The position numbers and the translations under genes were made by a program. Below the pieces are notes generated by a model. That model saw only the letters and a list, made by a program, of their open reading frames with translations. It had not been told where the DNA came from and made no database searches. A DNA stretch of 64,000 nucleotides from Trema orientale (Eukaryota; Streptophyta; Magnoliopsida; Rosales; Cannabaceae): assembly GCA_002914845.1 (NCBI GenBank), contig JXTC01000063.1, positions 242,153 to 306,152 on the forward strand, in the 5' to 3' direction. Below are positions 11,143-21,514 of the stretch, piece after piece. How positions within the stretch are numbered: the stretch's first letter is position 1; every line of letters begins with the position of its first letter.

Positions 11143-11873
11143 GTATCATTTGCTAATCCCAATGTGTTTTTTTGGTTGCTTTCCTGATTCTAAGCTGACT
11201 TAGTTGAAATTTCGGGGTTTCATATATAGTTGGAATTTTTCAGGGTTTGGTTTTAATCTTTGACAAAAGAAATGTGGGATTTATGTTTTAGGGTTTGGTT
11301 TTATCGAACTTTTAGGTTTGGCAAATTCTATGCCATGTATTCAGTTGTGTCTTTCTTTCTCATGTTAGCTTGCTTTGAAACTAAATTAGGCTCTTTGCAA
11401 TTTTGTTTGTTTTTTAATTTAGGGTCTTTGCTTTGAAAATGTATGATTTTTAGATGGTATTGGCTAAAGAAGACCCTTATTTTGAAGGGATATACTTTAT
11501 TTTTATCATTTAGTGATCTTTCTTGCTTAAGAAAGCATGATTATAAGGGGAAATTACTTTGATCACTTTCGCATTCCAAAATTTGCTTCCTAAATCCACT
11601 AACTGTCTCGGAAATCAAGCTGTTTGGTTTTGGCTTGGCTTGGTCAATTTCCGCAGTTCATCGATTTTTCTGAACACCTCTACTCAGACTGGTATTTAAT
11701 GAAGCACAAAAACTAATCACTATTTTGATTTTAAGCACCTAAGAATGTGGTAACCGACTAACTCACAAAGAAAGGCTACAGTTCGGTCAAGTAGCGTATT
11801 TTGGGACTCGAAGAGATATTTTATAATTTTTGATGATTTTATAAATTTTTGATGCTTGTTAATGTTGATATAG
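11143..11873 (+). other. Putative 5'UTR intron
   Basis: The leader reaches CTACCAG|GTATCA (donor at 11143). A T-rich stretch of about 730 bases ends TTGATATAG|ATGGAGG, so the acceptor abuts the start codon. T-richness and both borders suit a plant leader intron. RNA evidence is needed to prove it. Confidence 0.55.
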
Positions 11874-12310
11874 ATGGAGGAGGTGCTAGATTCTCAACGA
11901 GGTTTTGCCGTTGGGAACCATTTTTATGAAGTGCAGCCAAATGTGAGTTGCTTAATATAAATTTTTATTTATTCGTCTAATAGTAATTCAACTAATTTTG
12001 TTAAATTTTTCTTTCCCGTTTTGCTTAGGAAACTTATAGTTACGAATCTGAACTCAAGTGGCTGCCACCTGAAATGAAGAAATGGAAGCTTCTTGCTAAA
12101 AAGGTTGATGGGGCTAAGCCAAGTTTTGAACGAGAAGATAAAGGATATGTTCGTAAAGCAAAAATAGTTCGTGATTTGTTTTGGAAACCCATGAATCCCA
12201 TTGAATTTCCTTCCATGGTGATTTATGGTCATGGCAATGCAGAAGATAAGGATGAGTGGCATGTTAAAAAATTCTGGGGGTGCAAATGTTGTATCCTTCG
12301 GTCTATGTAA
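11874..12310 (+). CDS. Small host-type protein of unknown function, two coding exons
   Basis: Exon 1 is 11874-11942 and ends AAT|GTGAGT. Exon 2 starts after TTGCTTAG at 12029 and runs to the TAA at 12308-12310. The phase is preserved across the intron, giving 116 residues. The product is soluble and basic-aromatic: MEEVLDSQRGF near the start, then ELKWLPPEMKKWKLLAKK (about residues 32-49), then a Lys/Glu-rich middle and FWKPMNPIEFPSMVIYGHG. It ends with a WGCKCC cysteine cluster. No signal peptide or membrane segment is seen. The compact promoter upstream (site II plus telo-box) suggests constitutive expression. The coding sequence may be cut short: GG|GTGCAAATG near the end could be a splice donor, and repeats follow. 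I do not recognise the family. Confidence 0.6.
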
Positions 12311-13430
12311 TTTACTAACTACTATGGTCTATATAATTTACTTTGACTACTATTGTGTATGTTTCTTCTATCCTTTTGAACAGCTAGTCCTATTAAAATG
12401 AAAAATGATAAAATGAAAGTTATGTATGCAGTTTCAAAAATGGAAAATGCAACAGTTCAGTAGATAATATATTAGACATGTTACACAAGTTTATTTTATC
12501 TTATTTTATTTTATTTTTCCTTTGACAAAAATAGGTAATTAGAATTTCATACCTCAATGATTGCTCATATCACAACAACCAGCATATATATGCAGTGGCA
12601 TGTGGATGAACTTTCATATGTTCCTTTGTGTATACTTTACCTGGAAAAATGAACAATATATATTGGGACTAAGGTTAGAAACGTGATTATTTTAGGTATA
12701 GTGATATATACCTTTACTCACTCCAAGTCAGAGATTTAATCAAGAAAAGATCAATGGCTGCCAAGTGAAACTCAATAAACCAATACACCAAGAACAAAAT
12801 CAATTATAGTGGTTCAGCACAATTTCTTGTGCTTACTTCCACTTGAGCAGCTGACAAGCTGTCTCTCTTATTAATCGTTGTTTGTACAAGCTTACAAAAA
12901 ACTTGAACTCAAGAAAAACTTCTCTGTTTTGGAACCAGAGAATGATCACCTGAAAAACCAGAAATACGAATCCCCTTCCCTATGGGTTTTTTTTTTTTTT
13001 TTCAATATATTTTCCCCCCGAATTATGTACTTTGTCTTAAGTTACCCCTTAAACTATAGAAAGTGTTAATTTTGCCCCTAAAACTCGAACGTCAAATATT
13101 CGTAGATAAACAAATCTCATCATGTGCATTTCACATTATCCATATAAGGAGGGACTTTTTGGTAATTTAATGCTTAAGCTATTTGGGGCCACTTCTTCTA
13201 CTTCAACCTAAACCAATTCGTAACAGAGCCTCTCCTCCATTGCTGAATCTTCGTCTGCTCACCTTGTGTCATTTTTAAAAGTTTTTGTATAGTTTCACGT
13301 ATTTTTTTATTCCCCCCTCTCCTCTTAAACTTGATGTTTTATCTAATTTCCATGCAGTTTTAACTTTCAAGCCCATATCATTCTTTCTTAGCCCACTTAA
13401 CCCAGCTCATTATAGAGGTTTAACCGTAAA
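12311..13430. other. Intergenic with T-run and element-like edge
   Basis: There is no gene here. A long T run (about 12989-13001) precedes sequence such as CTTAAGTTACCCCTTAAAC and GTTAATTTTGCCCC. This has the flavour of a DNA-transposon terminal region, but I found no partner repeat. The small frame at 12878-13069 is not supported. Confidence 0.4.
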
Positions 13431-13431
13431 C

Positions 13432-15060
13432 CCTTATCCATAGGTCGTGGTTTATAAGTAAACTGAAGGTATAAACACGGGGTTTACTAGTAAATACTTA
13501 CCAAGAGTTAGTTGTTTACTAGTAAACCCTTGCCTAAAAAATATTGTTTAACCATAAGGTTTACTAGTAAACTGATATTCACAAAGAAAACCTTATATTC
13601 TAGTAAATCTTAATCACAAGGAAAACTGATATTCACATTGCTTCAAGTTTACTAGTAAACTGATATTCACGTAACTTTAAATTTACTAGTAAACTGATAT
13701 TCATTAAGACTGATATTCACATAGCTTCAAGCTTACTAGTAAACTTATATTCACAAAGAAAACCTGGTTTACTAGTAAACTCTTGCCTAGAGAATAAAGT
13801 TTACTGGTACACAAAATAGTTTTAAAACTATGTAAACTATTAATAACAATTTCAAGATTACTTATAAGCCTTATAGTTAAGGTTTACTAGTCCATTAATC
13901 ATAGCTTCAAGTTTACTAGTAAACTGATAATCACTAAGAAAAAAATAGTTTACTAGTAAACTGATAATTACTAGGAAACATTGATTTACTAGTAAACCCT
14001 TATCCGTATATCGTGGATTACTAGTACACTCAAAAGTGTAAGTAAAACATTATCACGAGGTCATGATTTACTAGAAAACTCAATGTTTAACTATAGTTTA
14101 CTAGTAAACGAATAATCACTAAGAAAATCTAGTTTACTAGTAAACCTCTTATCCACTAATCTTGGCTCACTAGTAGACTCAAATGTGTAAAAGTAGAAAA
14201 CTCAAAGGTTTACTAGTAGGATGTGATATACCAATAAACACAAGTTTTATGCATGAAAGTTTACTAGTAAACCCATTGCTAAGAAATTGTAGTTTACAAG
14301 TAAACTGCTAATCACAAAGAAAACATAGTTTACTAGTAAACCCATTGGTAAGAGATTGTGGTTTAGTAGTAAACTCATCCTCACAAAGAAAACCTGATTT
14401 ACTATTAAACCATAATCCCTAAGTCGTAGTTTACTAGTAAACTCAAGGTTTAACTATAACGTTTAACATGTCATGGCTTACTAACTCAAACTATTCCCAA
14501 TTCATAGTTTACTAGTAAACCCTCATCCCTAGGTTGTGATTTACAAGAAACTCAGGATTTAAAAGAACATAAGAATGTCAATGAACTCAGGATTTAATAG
14601 TAAAGCGGTCACCATATATTCTAGTTTCTTTCTTTATTAGTAACCTTACTGTTGTAAACCTATGTTTTATAAGGAGTTGGAGTTTACTTTACTCAAAGCT
14701 TACTTGAATCAAAAAAAGAAAAAGCTACTTGGTCTAGACCTAGAAACCCACTGATAACTCTAAATCCTAATCCCAGAAAGTAGTTTACTAGTAAAATTTG
14801 GTTTATTAGTAGATCCTTATTATCAAGTTATGGTTTACTAGTAAAATCATATATGATAGAAGAAAAAGCTCAAAGGTTTACTAGTAAGACGTGGTATACT
14901 AGTAAATTGAAGGTTTATCCATAAAGATTTTACTAGTAAAACCATTGTCAAGAAATTGTGGTTTACTAGTAAACTGATATTAATAAAGAAAAACCTGATT
15001 GACCATTAAACCCTTATCCAAATGTTGTGACATACCAGTACACTCAAGTTAACTTGAATC
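13432..15060 (-). repeat. Array 1 of the GTTTACTAGTAAAC palindrome
   Basis: The perfect palindrome GTTTACTAGTAAAC and close variants recur every 25-90 bases for about 1.6 kb. By eye there are roughly 20 copies with an intact TTTACTAGTAAA core, plus many one-base variants (TTTACAAGTAAAC, TTTAGTAGTAAAC, ATTACTAGTACAC). Linkers recur too: CTGATATTCACAAAGAAAACC, CCCTTATCCATAGGTCGTGG, CCATTGCTAAGAAATTGTGG. The linkers are reverse complements of those in the array at 17.6 kb, so this array runs in the minus sense. No protein is encoded. Confidence 0.95.
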
Positions 15061-17575
15061 AAGAAGAGGGAAAAGCTTCTTGGTCTAAAGCTAGTAACCT
15101 ACCAATCTATTGAGCATTAAACACATGACACTAATATTATTAAAGATCAAGACAGAATATATTAGAGACAACTACTACTAAACTTATAGATTCATACATC
15201 TTATAACTAAATCAAAAAAGGCAAAATAACTAATAGCAATTAGCTATTCAATTGGATCTCAAAAATCGGTGTCAACTATTCAAGTATTTAAGAATAAGAA
15301 ACTTCACAACTAAGCCAAAGAACTTCAATCTTCATTTTGACCAATTCTTGCCAAATGCTGGTGGCAAATAGCCTCATCAGTCAAATGAATCCTATAATTA
15401 TCTTCAAGTCTTTATAGAAGAGTTTCATATCCACTTTTATGTTTCCACTTGCCATGCACCCATAACTCCGCTGCCATCAACCCTCAACAAAAAATCACCC
15501 ATCAACCCTCAATCCAGGGATTCTTGAAACCAAAGGAAAAATAAGCAAAATTAGACATGGGATTAGATTCTGTAAAAATGGAAAGTAGAATTCTATGATA
15601 ACTTAGGAAACATAATTCTATACAAATTCGATATACATATGAAATATTAACAAAAGAAAGCCTGTTAAATAAATAAAGCCAAATCAAATTATAGAAACAT
15701 TGTAAGTTGAAAAAAGAAAAAAGAAAAAAATCAAAGCAACCAAAAAAACAACCTTACTATCCTAAACGTAAATAGTTAGAATTCTTTAAATTTAATAGGC
15801 CAAAAGAATATACTTTTTGACTGAGCTATTAGACTGATATTAAAAAAAATTGAAGTTCAACGACTTTATATTGTCACATGAGATGTATGCAAGGATAAGG
15901 TTACCAACTTGCAGTGTCGCATAGAGATTTATATTAAACAGTCTAAATAGTCCATTATATTTCTTATGCAGCAACTACTTTGTTATGTAGATTCAATTTT
16001 GATAACTAGTGGCTAGATAATGTATCTTTTGACCATAAATATTCCTAGTTTACCCTGCCTGCAAACAAACTTAATGTGCTAAGATGGTTGTATGCAGGTC
16101 AATTGTCGTTTATTATAACGAGCAATGTATAAATTACTGGACTGAGGCAAGTGAATGTGTATAAGTAAATTTTTATGTATGGTCTCTGCATAACTATATA
16201 AGTATATGAAGTTATGGGAGTCAATCTTCAAATATGACTCATGGTTTAAATTTTATACAATCAAATATGAAACTTAAGTTTTGTCTAGTTCTTCGCATAA
16301 CTATATAAGTATACGAAGTTATGGGATTCCATCTTTAAATATGACTCATGGTCCAAAATTTTATACAATCAAATCTGAAACCTGAGTTTTGTCTAGTATG
16401 GTCTCAAAAACAACAACTAGCTCTCAATGGCTATTAACATGAGAATCATGTTTACTAGATAATGCAGAATGAAGCTACATTTTGATAGTGGATATAAAAA
16501 CTAATCAACAAAATTTGTTGAGAAACTTATCCATATCACAACAAGAAGATGGTCCTGGGCATAACCCTCCCACTCAAAAAAAATAAATAAATCAATGAGG
16601 CCGGAAGCTACTAAATCTCTCATTAGTCTAATTTATTTTATTTTTTGTTTAAAGGTCAACAACAAATGAGAGGCCAACATCTCAATGTGTTGTTAACCAT
16701 GTTAATTAAAATAACCATTAAATCCATTAAAATATGTAAGTATTGGTGTCCATTAAAATACATTCATTTTAGATTAGTTGACCATTATGATAAACCAAAT
16801 CAGTAAGAATAGAAACTACATGCTCATTTCAGCTCATCATCTTAATTTTCTTATACATTCAAGCTACAGATAATCAAAAGTCTAGAAAAGAAAAAGGGAG
16901 ATTATCAAACAGTTGGTGTGCATTCCAAAATGATGGTCTATTTGATTGTAATAATCAAAATCAAAGACACCAATAAACATAGTTTCAATATACAAGTAGG
17001 ACTGTTCATTTCATTAGTGAAATTTGGAAACAAATAAATTTATAAATTAGACACAAAACGCTATAATCTCGACCTAGAAATTTCAACCAAATTTATTCCT
17101 AAAATCTCAAAGCTAAGAAAAAATGGAAAGAGAAAGAGAGAAGTACCGAGTTTACTATGGCATGAGATTCAAAACCACTGATGCTTGAAAAACGAGATCG
17201 TAGCCGCCATCGAGCCTCACCACTGCCTAGAAGATTCGAGGTCGCAGCCGCTGCTACAGCAAGACCCTAAAACGAAGTCATCATTTCCTAAAAATCAAAG
17301 TTCCTGCCATATAGAATCGAGATACATGCCTCTACCGTCGAGAATCGAAGTCCTCACCGCAAAAAATTTCAGGTCGTCATCAATCGTCGGTCACCGTTCT
17401 TTGTTTGAGAATGAATCGCCATTCTCTGTTTAAAAGAGAGAGATTCTGTGAGTGCCAATTTGAGTGAGGGTAAAGTGGTCATTTAGGTTTTAAAAAGTGG
17501 TAGTAAATATACACGGTGTTACATTTAGTTAATTAGCTTGAAAATGTGGGTTTCATGACATTTTTTCATTCTCTA
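15061..17575. other. Spacer between the two inverted arrays
   Basis: About 2.5 kb of AT-rich DNA lacking the palindrome. The right end (17100-17560) is GC-richer and reads on the minus strand like a 5'UTR and start region: CTCTCTCTTTTAAACAGAG, and GGTCTTGCTGTAGCAGCGG further left. The terminal bases (17478-17566) resemble those at 22108-22210: both have GGTCATTT, CGGTGTT and GGGTTTCAT in the same order. No transposase motif was found. If the arrays belong to one element, this is its interior. Confidence 0.45.
16179..16397 (+). repeat. Tandem duplication, period about 108 bp
   Basis: Two copies share CATAACTATATAAGTATA(T/C)GAAGTTATGGGA, AAATATGACTCATGGT, TTTTATACAATCAAAT and GTTTTGTCTAGT. The first starts at about 16179 and the second at about 16290. 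Copy 2 contains TATACGAAGTTAT, identical to a 13-bp loxP arm, inside an imperfect palindrome. Confidence 0.85.
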
Positions 17576-17579
17576 GGAA

Positions 17580-18950
17580 AGAGTTGACTAGTAAAAGACT
17601 AACTTTTGGCAAGTGTTTACTAGTAAACCCCATGACTATACCTTCAGTTTACTGATAAAACATGAACTATGGATAAGAGTTTACTAGTAAATCTTCATCT
17701 CATGGAAAGTATCTACTAGTAAATGACAAATTCATAGCAAGTATTTACTAGTAAACCACGTGGCTATACTTTCAATTTACTGATAAACTACGACCTATAG
17801 ATAAGGGTTTACTAGTAAACCTTTTTTCTCTAGGAAAAGTTTTACTAGTAAATGACCAACTCCTAGCAGGTGTTTACTAGTAAACGACAAATTCGTGGCA
17901 AGTGTTTACTAGTAAACGACTAACTCCAGTCAAGTATTTACTAGTAAACCTCGTGGCTATACCTTCAGTTTACTGATAAACTACGACCTATGGATAAGGG
18001 TTTACTATAGTAAATCCTGTAAACCTTCTTCTCAAGGAAAAAAGTTTACTAGTAAACAACCAACTCCTGGCAAGTGTTTACCAGTAAACGACTAATTCGT
18101 GGCAAGTGTTTAGTAGTAAACTCTATCGCTATATCTTTAGTTTACTGATAAACCACAACATGTGGATAAGGGTTTACTAGTAAACCTTCTTCTCTAGGAA
18201 AAAAATTTAGTAAACAACCAACTCCTAGCAAGTGTTTACTAATAAATGTTAAATTCGGGCAAGTGTTTACAAGTAAACGACCCACTCCTGACAAATGTTT
18301 ACTAGTAAACCTTGTAGCTATACATTAAGTTTATTGATAAATTGCGACCTGTGGATAGGGGTTTACTAGTAAACCTTGTTCTCTGGAAAAGGATTTACTA
18401 GTGAACGACTAACTCTTGGCAAGTGTTTACTAGTAAATGACAAATTTGTAGCAAGTGTTTACTAGTAAACAACAAATTCCTGGCAAGTTTGTACTAGGAA
18501 ACCCTATGGCTATACCTTCAGTTTACTGATAAACCACGACATGTTGATAAGAGTTTAGTAGTAAACTGTCTTCTCTAGAAAAGGATTTACTAGTAAACGA
18601 CTAACTCCTGGGAAGTATTTACTAGTAAACGACGAATTCATGGCAAGTGTTTACTAGTAAACGACCAATTTCTGGCAAGTATTTACTAGTAAACGACAAA
18701 TTCGTGGTAAGTGCTTACTAGTAAACTATGTGGTTATACCTTCTGTTTACTGATATACCACAACCCATGCATAATACTAGTAAACCTTCCTCTCTAGGAA
18801 AGGTTTTACTAGTAAACGACCAACTCCTGAAAGTGTTCACTAATAAGATAAATTTGTGGCAAGTATTTACTAGTAAACTCTGTGGCTATACCTTCAATTT
18901 ACTGATAAACAATGATATGTGGATAAGGGTTTACTAGTAACCCTTTGATT
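17580..18950 (+). repeat. Array 2 of the GTTTACTAGTAAAC palindrome, with higher-order period
   Basis: By eye there are about 20 intact TTTACTAGTAAA cores in 1.4 kb, plus variants, separated by linkers such as CTCCTGGCAAGT, GACAAATTCGTGGCAAGT and CTTCTCTAGGAAAA. A composite anchor (GGCTATACCTTCAGTTTACTG then ATAAACCACGACCTATGGAT) recurs near 17635, 17762, 17953, 18127, 18317, 18508, 18731 and 18883. This gives a higher-order unit mostly near 190 bp. The orientation is opposite to the array at 13.4-15.1 kb. The single open frame at 18728-18937 is a shadow. Confidence 0.95.
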
Positions 18951-19009
18951 TTTTTATTAAGCAACAACCCATATATTTAGGTTTACTAGTAAGCCAGTAT
19001 TCGTGAATA

Positions 19010-19240
19010 AAAAGTAATGCTAAATGTAATAATTTGACGTGTAGAATAATGCTAAATGTAGAATAGTTTAATTAATAAAAAATAATTAATAAAATAATTT
19101 TAAAAAATAAAATAAAATAAAATAATGCTAAATGCAAAATAATTTAATTAATAAAATAATTTACTAAAATAAAATAATTTAATAAAAATAATAATTTAAT
19201 CAATAAAATAATTGAATGCTAAATATAATTTAAAATATTC
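19010..19240. repeat. AT-rich low-complexity repeat
   Basis: Repeated AATAATGCTAAATG, TTTAATTAATAAAATAAT and AAAATAAAAT words form a degenerate low-complexity tract immediately after array 2. Confidence 0.75.
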
Positions 19241-19435
19241 ATTTTAAGCTTAATGGTACAATTAATTCCATTCCTTTTCATAGTTAACTAAACATAAGAA
19301 TGTTCATTCAGCTACCGATTCCACCACTCCAACCAAACAACATAATTACATTATCATTCATTTTCCATTCCATTTTAATTACTATTATCATTACCATTAC
19401 CATTTTACCACTGCAACCAAACAGGCCCTAACAGA
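19240..19435. mobile_element. Probable one-ended MITE remnant
   Basis: The right end reads CCACTGCAACCAAACAGGCCC after CATTACCATTACC-type repeats. This is the reverse complement of the GGGCCTGTTTGGTTGCAG terminus common among plant miniature DNA transposons. A weaker CCACTCCAACCAAACA lies inside. No matching left terminus or target duplication was found. Confidence 0.5.
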
Positions 19436-19479
19436 AATCTTTATGTTTTTATTGAGTACAAAGTGAAACTAATAAAACA

Positions 19480-19700
19480 TTAAGTTTACTAGTAAATACA
19501 TGGTTAACTTTATGGCCAAAACTTTAAATTTTACTACTAAACCATAACTATAAAGTAAACTCTTGTGTTTACTGGTAAACCACAATCCGCCAATAAGGGT
19601 TTACCGGTAAATTTCAAGATTTACTGTAAAAACACAATCTGTAGAGAAAGGTTTACCAGTAAACAAAAAGTTGTTGTCAAGGGTTTACCAGTAAACTCTT
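19480..19700 (+). repeat. Array 3: diverged palindrome copies
   Basis: A short group of variants: GTTTACTAGTAAAT, GTTTACTGGTAAAC, GTTTACCGGTAAAT and GTTTACCAGTAAAC (twice). Linkers such as CCACAATCCGCCAATAAGG match those of array 2. The half-sites are kept while the centre changes. Confidence 0.8.
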
Positions 19701-21170
19701 ATTTCACTAAAAAAAAGTTGAGTTTAGAATGAAATTACATTACAATAATAATTAACTAGTTAACCTCAGGCTAGCTAGTAAACTACATAGATAAGCATTG
19801 AGTTATAAGGCACAATATGTGGAGAAAGTTTAATTGGTTTATTGACAAATATGCTATCAGTAACCTTTTATTGGGACACTTGAGTACTACTATCTATATA
19901 TCCAACAATTTCAATACAAAGATTGAATAATTCCTTCACATCAATGTAAGCTTTCCAAGTCATGCTTTTGAATCATTCTCCACTGCCATCCTTCTAGGTG
20001 TTCCAAATTTTGGATCAAATACCACTGCAGCTCGTTGTAGATTTTTTTGTATAAATTCATCATAGCTAATTCCTTCTTATACTATAAGCCTGTTAATTTG
20101 ATGATCAACATACTTGTTATCGTCATCCCATCTTCCTTCATAGAACAAGAATAATGCTATCTCCATGATGCTGTTAAAAAAAAAATACAAAAACAAATAA
20201 AATGTAATTCTTGACCAATCCAAACATGTTGTAACGAAACAACCATTTATCCCCATTATTATCATAAAATCAAATCCACATTTCCAAGTGCACGTATATA
20301 CATATATATATATATATACATTCGTATGTACATATACATACACATATATACACACACATGCATTTACTACACGTATATACACATATATGCTTGCATCAGC
20401 ATGTTACCATTTAATGCCCAAGCGCTTTTCAGAAGGAAAACAAAGATGAGACTAAACTTGTGTATAGTTACTGATTAATCTTGAAACAAGATGGGTACTG
20501 ATAGATAGTTTGCAACCTTATGATAAAACCAGCTAGCAAATTGGAGGAGGACAAGGCATGCAGCTAGCTTTATTATCATCAATCTTCTTTATTGATACAC
20601 CTAATGCGATTATATATATATATGTATATATATACTTCTTAACCCTACCCCAGAAAATGCTAAAATTATGAGACAAAGTGATTGAAGATCAACAAGATAT
20701 ATATGGCCAGAAATAAAACATGATCATGAGAAAATAAAACTTTTATAATGGGAGAGACATTGGGGTAGTACAAATAATTATATAGTCTCATAAGTTAATA
20801 CTCTCCTCTATGATTTTCTTTCATTCTTTCTTATCCCTTTTTCTTTTTTGCTTCCACTAGTCTCTTTCTTTGCCTTAATTTGCTTCATGAATCCTCACTT
20901 CACATGCTAGAAACACTAGAAGGTTTGTCAGTACGGAGAAATTCTTAGCTAGGCATTTCGACAAACATCTTACGTGTGTGCTTAAGTGACACTGCAGTCA
21001 ATTTAGAATTAGAAGAACCATTTGAATTCCTCTGTTCAGATACAAAAACAGCTCAGAAATAGTGATTTTTCACAACATTAGTACAAGGTGTCAAAGAGAA
21101 AGAGAAACGCCAAAGTACAACACCAAAAACACTACAAATGACACACATATTTTCAAACCAAGTGTTAAAG
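19700..21170. other. Intergenic with AT/TATG microsatellites
   Basis: No convincing gene. (TA)n and ACATATATAC-type runs lie at about 20290-20400 and 20611-20633. The frame at 20077-20382 is largely produced by these repeats. A short block on the minus strand near 20970-21040 has splice-like borders (CTGAACAG on one side, GTAAGATG on the other) but encodes nothing I recognise. Confidence 0.35.
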
Positions 21171-21175
21171 CATAC

Positions 21176-21514
21176 CTGCAATAATGAGCTTCGCCACAAC
21201 CCCCAATACATGGAATAGTCGGAGGCAACGAGAACTTATCAGAATAAGGCAATTTCAAATCGCCACTCATGAGAGACTCCGCAACCCCTTTGGGAAGTTC
21301 GACTTTTTTTCGAGAATTTGCTGGAAGAACATGCTCCTGAAGTTTCACCATTCTCCTCAGAAGAAGAGTCTTCACCATCCCAAAAGCTTTCTTCCATATT
21401 ACATTCAGTGTGGTTCACCGAAATTCCTAATTTTTGCAAATAGAGGTTTCGTCCAATTTGAAGTTCAATAGAGCCAATAAAACGAAAACAGAAGCTACAC
21501 ACCAGACAATCCAT
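21176..21514 (-). pseudogene. ATXR2-like SET-domain protein exon, frameshifted
   Basis: On the minus strand an exon runs from an acceptor (GTGTAG|ATGGATTG at 21514) to a donor (TGCAG|GTATGC at 21176). It encodes DCLVCSFCFRFIGSIELQIG and, after a frame change, LPKGVAESLMSGDLKLPYSD and CIGGCGEAHYC. The order and paired Cys motifs match the N-terminal zinc-binding insert of plant ATXR2-type histone-lysine methyltransferases, as I remember that family. The two halves are in different frames, and the switch falls in a run of seven A (minus strand) near 21304-21310. Six A would keep one frame and a consistent splice phase. No SET domain or other family exon was recognised nearby, so this is a gene fragment, possibly captured by a transposon. 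A sequencing error in the homopolymer is possible. Confidence 0.72.

Noticed and set aside
13432..15060. CRISPR-like array (short repeat with spacers)
   Set aside because: The repeats are only 12-14 bp, degenerate and unevenly spaced. The spacers are themselves repeated, no cas genes are present, and the context is plant DNA.
18728..18937. Open frame inside the palindrome array
   Set aside because: It is a chance frame through repeat units and shows no protein-like conservation.
20077..20382. Open frame of 101 codons (minus)
   Set aside because: Much of it is translated TATATA/ACATATAC microsatellite.
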